Assembly (NCBI GenBank): GCA_964593065.1
Contig: CAZQGO010000003.1
Location: 87,244-151,243 of the forward strand
From: CAZQGO01 sp964593065
GTDB lineage: Bacteria; Oederibacteriota; JAAXVQ01
DNA: 64,000 nucleotides
Direction of reading: 5' to 3'
Part shown: one piece after another, positions 61,518 through 64,000 of the stretch
Layout of the letters: every line of letters begins with the position of its first letter
How positions within the stretch are numbered: position 1 is the stretch's first letter
Made by a program: the position numbers and the translations under genes
Notes under the pieces: generated by a model
What the model was told of the DNA's origin: nothing
Database searches by the model: none
What the model saw: only the letters and a program-made list of their open reading frames with translations

Positions 61518-61584
61518 GTTGTCCTCCTGGGGTGGTTTTTTGCCGCCATTTTTCTGGCAGCCACTTCTCGCGACCGGAACGGGT

Positions 61585-62352
61585 CTAGTACCGGGCGGTG
61601 ATGCCGATCACGCCATAATGGATCAGGGCGAAATTGTACACCTCCGCATTGTCCGCCCCGCCTTCGACCATCCGATAACCCGTTTTCAGACTCCATTGCT
61701 CGTCGGCCTGGTATTCCAGGGCCAGGAGCAGGTCTTCCGCCCGGCCCTGCGGCGCGGCCAGGGCGTCGGCGTCCAGGACCAGGCCCCAGGGTCCCGCGAT
61801 ATTCCAGGCCAGGCGGAAATACAACAGCGGCACGAAGCCCACGTTGGTCTTGCTGGCCTTGACGCCGTTGCCCTCCAGGCTGATCTCGGCGTCGCGGATC
61901 TTGGCCGTGAAGCCGATATGCGCCTGCAGGGCGTCGGTTTTCCAGAAACGGTAGCGGTAGGTCAGCCGGTAGGAGTCAAAGCGGTACACGGCCCGCAGCG
62001 GCGTATGCGCCGGAAAGGTGACGTCCGTGAAGGTGACGGGAAACGGGGCTTCTCCGTCCCCGCCCAGGCGCAGGGGGGCCAGCAGGAGGCCCAGGGCGTG
62101 TTCCTCGTTGAAATCATAATACACTTTGAAGCGCCAGAACACGGCGGGCCGGATGCGGAAGGCGTCGGACAGGGAAATCTGCGTGCCGCCGTCGCCGGGA
62201 ATGCGGACCACGTTGTAGCCGCTGTTGACGTAGCCGGATTCAAAATCCGCTTCCCAGTTTCCGGCCCGGGCGGCAGCAGGCGGCAGTACTCCCAGACACC
62301 CTAAAATGACGGGCACGGTCAAAATGTCGCGCAGGCGAATGGTCTTCCGCAT
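61585..62352 (-). CDS. Outer-membrane beta-barrel protein
   Basis: 255 aa. Signal peptide (ILTVPVILGCLGVLPPAAARA), then alternating amphipathic strands typical of a small barrel (YRFDSYRLTYRYRFWKTDALQAHIG..), ending with aromatic-rich YNFALIHYGVIGITARY. AGGAGGG before ATG 62352. Could be an OmpW/OmpA-like barrel; specific family not recognised. Confidence 0.75.
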   Translation of the reverse strand: MRKTIRLRDILTVPVILGCLGVLPPAAARAGNWEADFESGYVNSGYNVVRIPGDGGTQISLSDAFRIRPAVFWRFKVYYDFNEEHALGLLLAPLRLGGDGEAPFPVTFTDVTFPAHTPLRAVYRFDSYRLTYRYRFWKTDALQAHIGFTAKIRDAEISLEGNGVKASKTNVGFVPLLYFRLAWNIAGPWGLVLDADALAAPQGRAEDLLLALEYQADEQWSLKTGYRMVEGGADNAEVYNFALIHYGVIGITARY

Positions 62353-62502
62353 GGGTCCCTCCTCGCCGGGCCGGATGAAGCCGCCCCGTTGATCAGCCGC
62401 GGAGTCCTTGCTCCCCGGCAAGCTTGTCCCCCCCGGAGCGGGCGGGAATATATTTTCTCGCGGAGGTGGTCAAAAGGCAATCAAACAATCTCTCGGTCCT
62501 CC

Positions 62503-63657
62503 TCATTTGACCACGACGAATTTCCGCAATGGCGAGCTCCGTTCTGCGCCGTTCACGCTCAAGGTCACGCGGTACAGGTAAACACCGGGCGCCAGATCCG
62601 AGATCTCCCAGCGCAGCTGACGGCCCGGGGTCGGAGCCCGGAGAGTGGTCACGCGCTCGCCGGTCACATTGAAGACTTCCACCTGGGCCGCCTCGGGGTC
62701 CGCCTCTTCCCAGGCGAAATAAATCTCATTGATTGCGGGCACGGGATAGGCCACGAAGCCCTTCCCCCCGAGACCGGGGTACACGGGGGTGAGCGTCCGT
62801 ACCACAGTCGGAGACGAGGTCGCGCTGACTTGGGGCGTTGAGGTCGGACTCAGGAACGGCGTAAATGTCGCGGTTACAGTACAGGTTCGCGTGTGGGAAG
62901 GACTGCCGCTGGGAGTGGAGGAAGGGGTGAAAGTGGGGGTCATGGTGCTGGACGCGGTTGGGGTAGGCGTCAGGGTCCCGGAGGGCGTGGACGTGCGAGT
63001 CGCCGAGGGAGTCAAGGTCCAGGTGGCGGATTGGGTAGGGGTGCGCGTGAACGTGCGGGTGGGGGTCCGGGAGGGCGTCGGGGTAGGCGGGATGGCCGGC
63101 GTGGAGGTCGGCGTGTACTCCGGCCCGGAAACGTAAAGCGAGTAGGTATAGCTCGGCCCGGCCGTGGCGCTGGGGAAAGGATTGGGCCAGCCCGGGCCAC
63201 CATAACCTTCGAGCCGCCAGCGCGTGCCGCCGGAATTGTCCTGATTGATGTCGGTGGCATCCTCGAACTGAACCGCCAGGTAATACTTATTGCCGGCCAC
63301 GATGGCCACCGCAGAAGAAAGGCTGACGGAGTTCCAACCGCTGGTCGATGAGCCACGGACGCCCGTATCGCCCAGTATGTTTTCGGGTTCATTGGTCGAG
63401 GCGTTGGCCGAATATACGGCCGCGGTCCATTGCCCGGTAGACACGCTGGGAAGGTAGAGGTTGAAGGTCGTGGCCGTGAAGCTCGTGGCGGCCGTGAAGA
63501 CATTGCCGCGGACGGCGTTGTTGAAGTTGTCGGTGCTGTTGCCGGTGCCGGTGTAGCCCAGCGTGGCCGCGCTGGCGGCAGCAGGAACGGCCAACAACAG
63601 AATGGCCCATGCCGGGACGGATGGCTTGGGATGGATTGCCTGCCGGTGAAAAATCAT
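62503..63657 (-). CDS. Secreted surface protein: N-terminal beta domain, Thr/Pro/Ser linker, sorting-like C-terminus
   Basis: 384 aa. Signal peptide (VPAWAILLLAVPAAASAAT); a beta-sandwich domain of about 150 residues (TFNLYLPSVSTGQWTAAVYS; NKYYLAVQFEDATDINQD) with no catalytic motif; a linker of about 100 Thr/Pro/Ser residues; and a type IX-like end (FVAYPVPAINEIYFAWEEAD ... APGVYLYRV). Likely anchored or secreted adhesion/structural protein. AGGAAAGAG SD. Confidence 0.8.
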   Translation of the reverse strand: MIFHRQAIHPKPSVPAWAILLLAVPAAASAATLGYTGTGNSTDNFNNAVRGNVFTAATSFTATTFNLYLPSVSTGQWTAAVYSANASTNEPENILGDTGVRGSSTSGWNSVSLSSAVAIVAGNKYYLAVQFEDATDINQDNSGGTRWRLEGYGGPGWPNPFPSATAGPSYTYSLYVSGPEYTPTSTPAIPPTPTPSRTPTRTFTRTPTQSATWTLTPSATRTSTPSGTLTPTPTASSTMTPTFTPSSTPSGSPSHTRTCTVTATFTPFLSPTSTPQVSATSSPTVVRTLTPVYPGLGGKGFVAYPVPAINEIYFAWEEADPEAAQVEVFNVTGERVTTLRAPTPGRQLRWEISDLAPGVYLYRVTLSVNGAERSSPLRKFVVVK

Positions 63658-63891
63658 TTTCTCTTTCCTGAATCGTTCCGGCTCGCTTGCCTGTCCGGAT
63701 ATTGTATCCGGCTCAAGCTTCAATTTCCAAGGATAAAAAAGCGTTCCGCAGGCCCCTGCAAATTCCGGCCGGCGTGGAATAAAGTCATATCAAAGCCGAA
63801 AACCCGGCTTTCAGGCCCGTCGGGGAAATGTGGTAGGATCATTCAGAAAGTTGAACTGCGCAGAATCAAATTCCCGGGAAGGGAGTCCGTC

Positions 63892-64000
63892 ATGAAATCG
63901 ATGCGTGCCTGGATCTGGCCGACGTGCGTCGCGGTCGGGGCCGTGCTGTTCGGCTGCGCTTATCCGATATCCCAAATCTACCGCAAGCAAACCACCCGGG
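63892..64000 (+). CDS. Partial lipoprotein (Slp-like), truncated by window edge
   Basis: 36 codons visible. Signal peptide with lipobox FGCAYP; the mature N-terminus CAYPISQIYRKQ resembles Slp-family outer-membrane lipoproteins, but the rest is outside. GGGAAGGGAG precedes ATG 63892. Confidence 0.55.
   Translation, partial: MKSMRAWIWPTCVAVGAVLFGCAYPISQIYRKQTTR

Overview
The window is 64 kb of GC-rich (about 64% by eye), densely packed bacterial chromosome. It has no phage, plasmid, insertion-sequence or CRISPR signature. Envelope genes point to a diderm with a flexible anaerobic/microaerobic metabolism: lipoproteins, an outer-membrane beta-barrel, TatAC, and secreted enzymes with C-terminal sorting-like domains after Thr/Pro/Ser-rich linkers. 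Oxygen-related genes are a class III (anaerobic) ribonucleotide reductase, cytochrome bd oxidase and several ferredoxins. A GldA/GldF/GldG/DUF4340 cluster plus type IX-like C-terminal domains suggests an FCB-related or candidate-phylum bacterium. I cannot name the taxon from sequence alone.

Layout. 1-6.3 kb: truncated RNase R, two paralogous PRC-barrel proteins, tRNA-Leu(CAG) with a clear promoter, a GIY-YIG protein and an AEC-type permease. 6.4-10.7 kb: TerB-like protein, exported protein and an anaerobic RNR operon in which the glycyl-radical domain is a separate 54-aa gene, behind a promoter with an NrdR box. 10.9-17.4 kb: bactofilin-like membrane protein and the Gld-type ABC cluster. 17.4-34 kb: methyltransferase, DUF502, HAD phosphatase, PhoH/PIN, IlvE, PilZ proteins, a large GT-C-like membrane protein, a catalytically degenerate LytM lipoprotein and a lone response regulator. 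34-39.4 kb: NSS transporter with a 38-aa partner, and a tatA-tatC-DUF362-NapH/NapG-fusion operon. 39.6-49.3 kb: GH5 lipoprotein, TPR protein, small ferredoxin with a promoter/operator, cydAB and an MFS exporter. 49.5-64 kb: secreted beta-helix protein, GH30-like enzyme, M4 metalloprotease, HAMP protein, LysE, sugar oxidoreductase/isomerase pair, macro-domain protein, outer-membrane protein and a surface protein.

The most unusual element is a family of seven non-coding repeats (113-371 bp, all in the same orientation) built from consecutive perfect hairpins. They lie immediately 5' of start codons of envelope-related genes. In three cases a sigma70-like promoter fires straight into the repeat, so it would form a structured 5' leader RNA. 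Two copies are 269/271 identical and bracket the whole Gld-type cluster. The repeats could be a structured cis-regulatory RNA family or a REP/MITE-like element domesticated in leaders.
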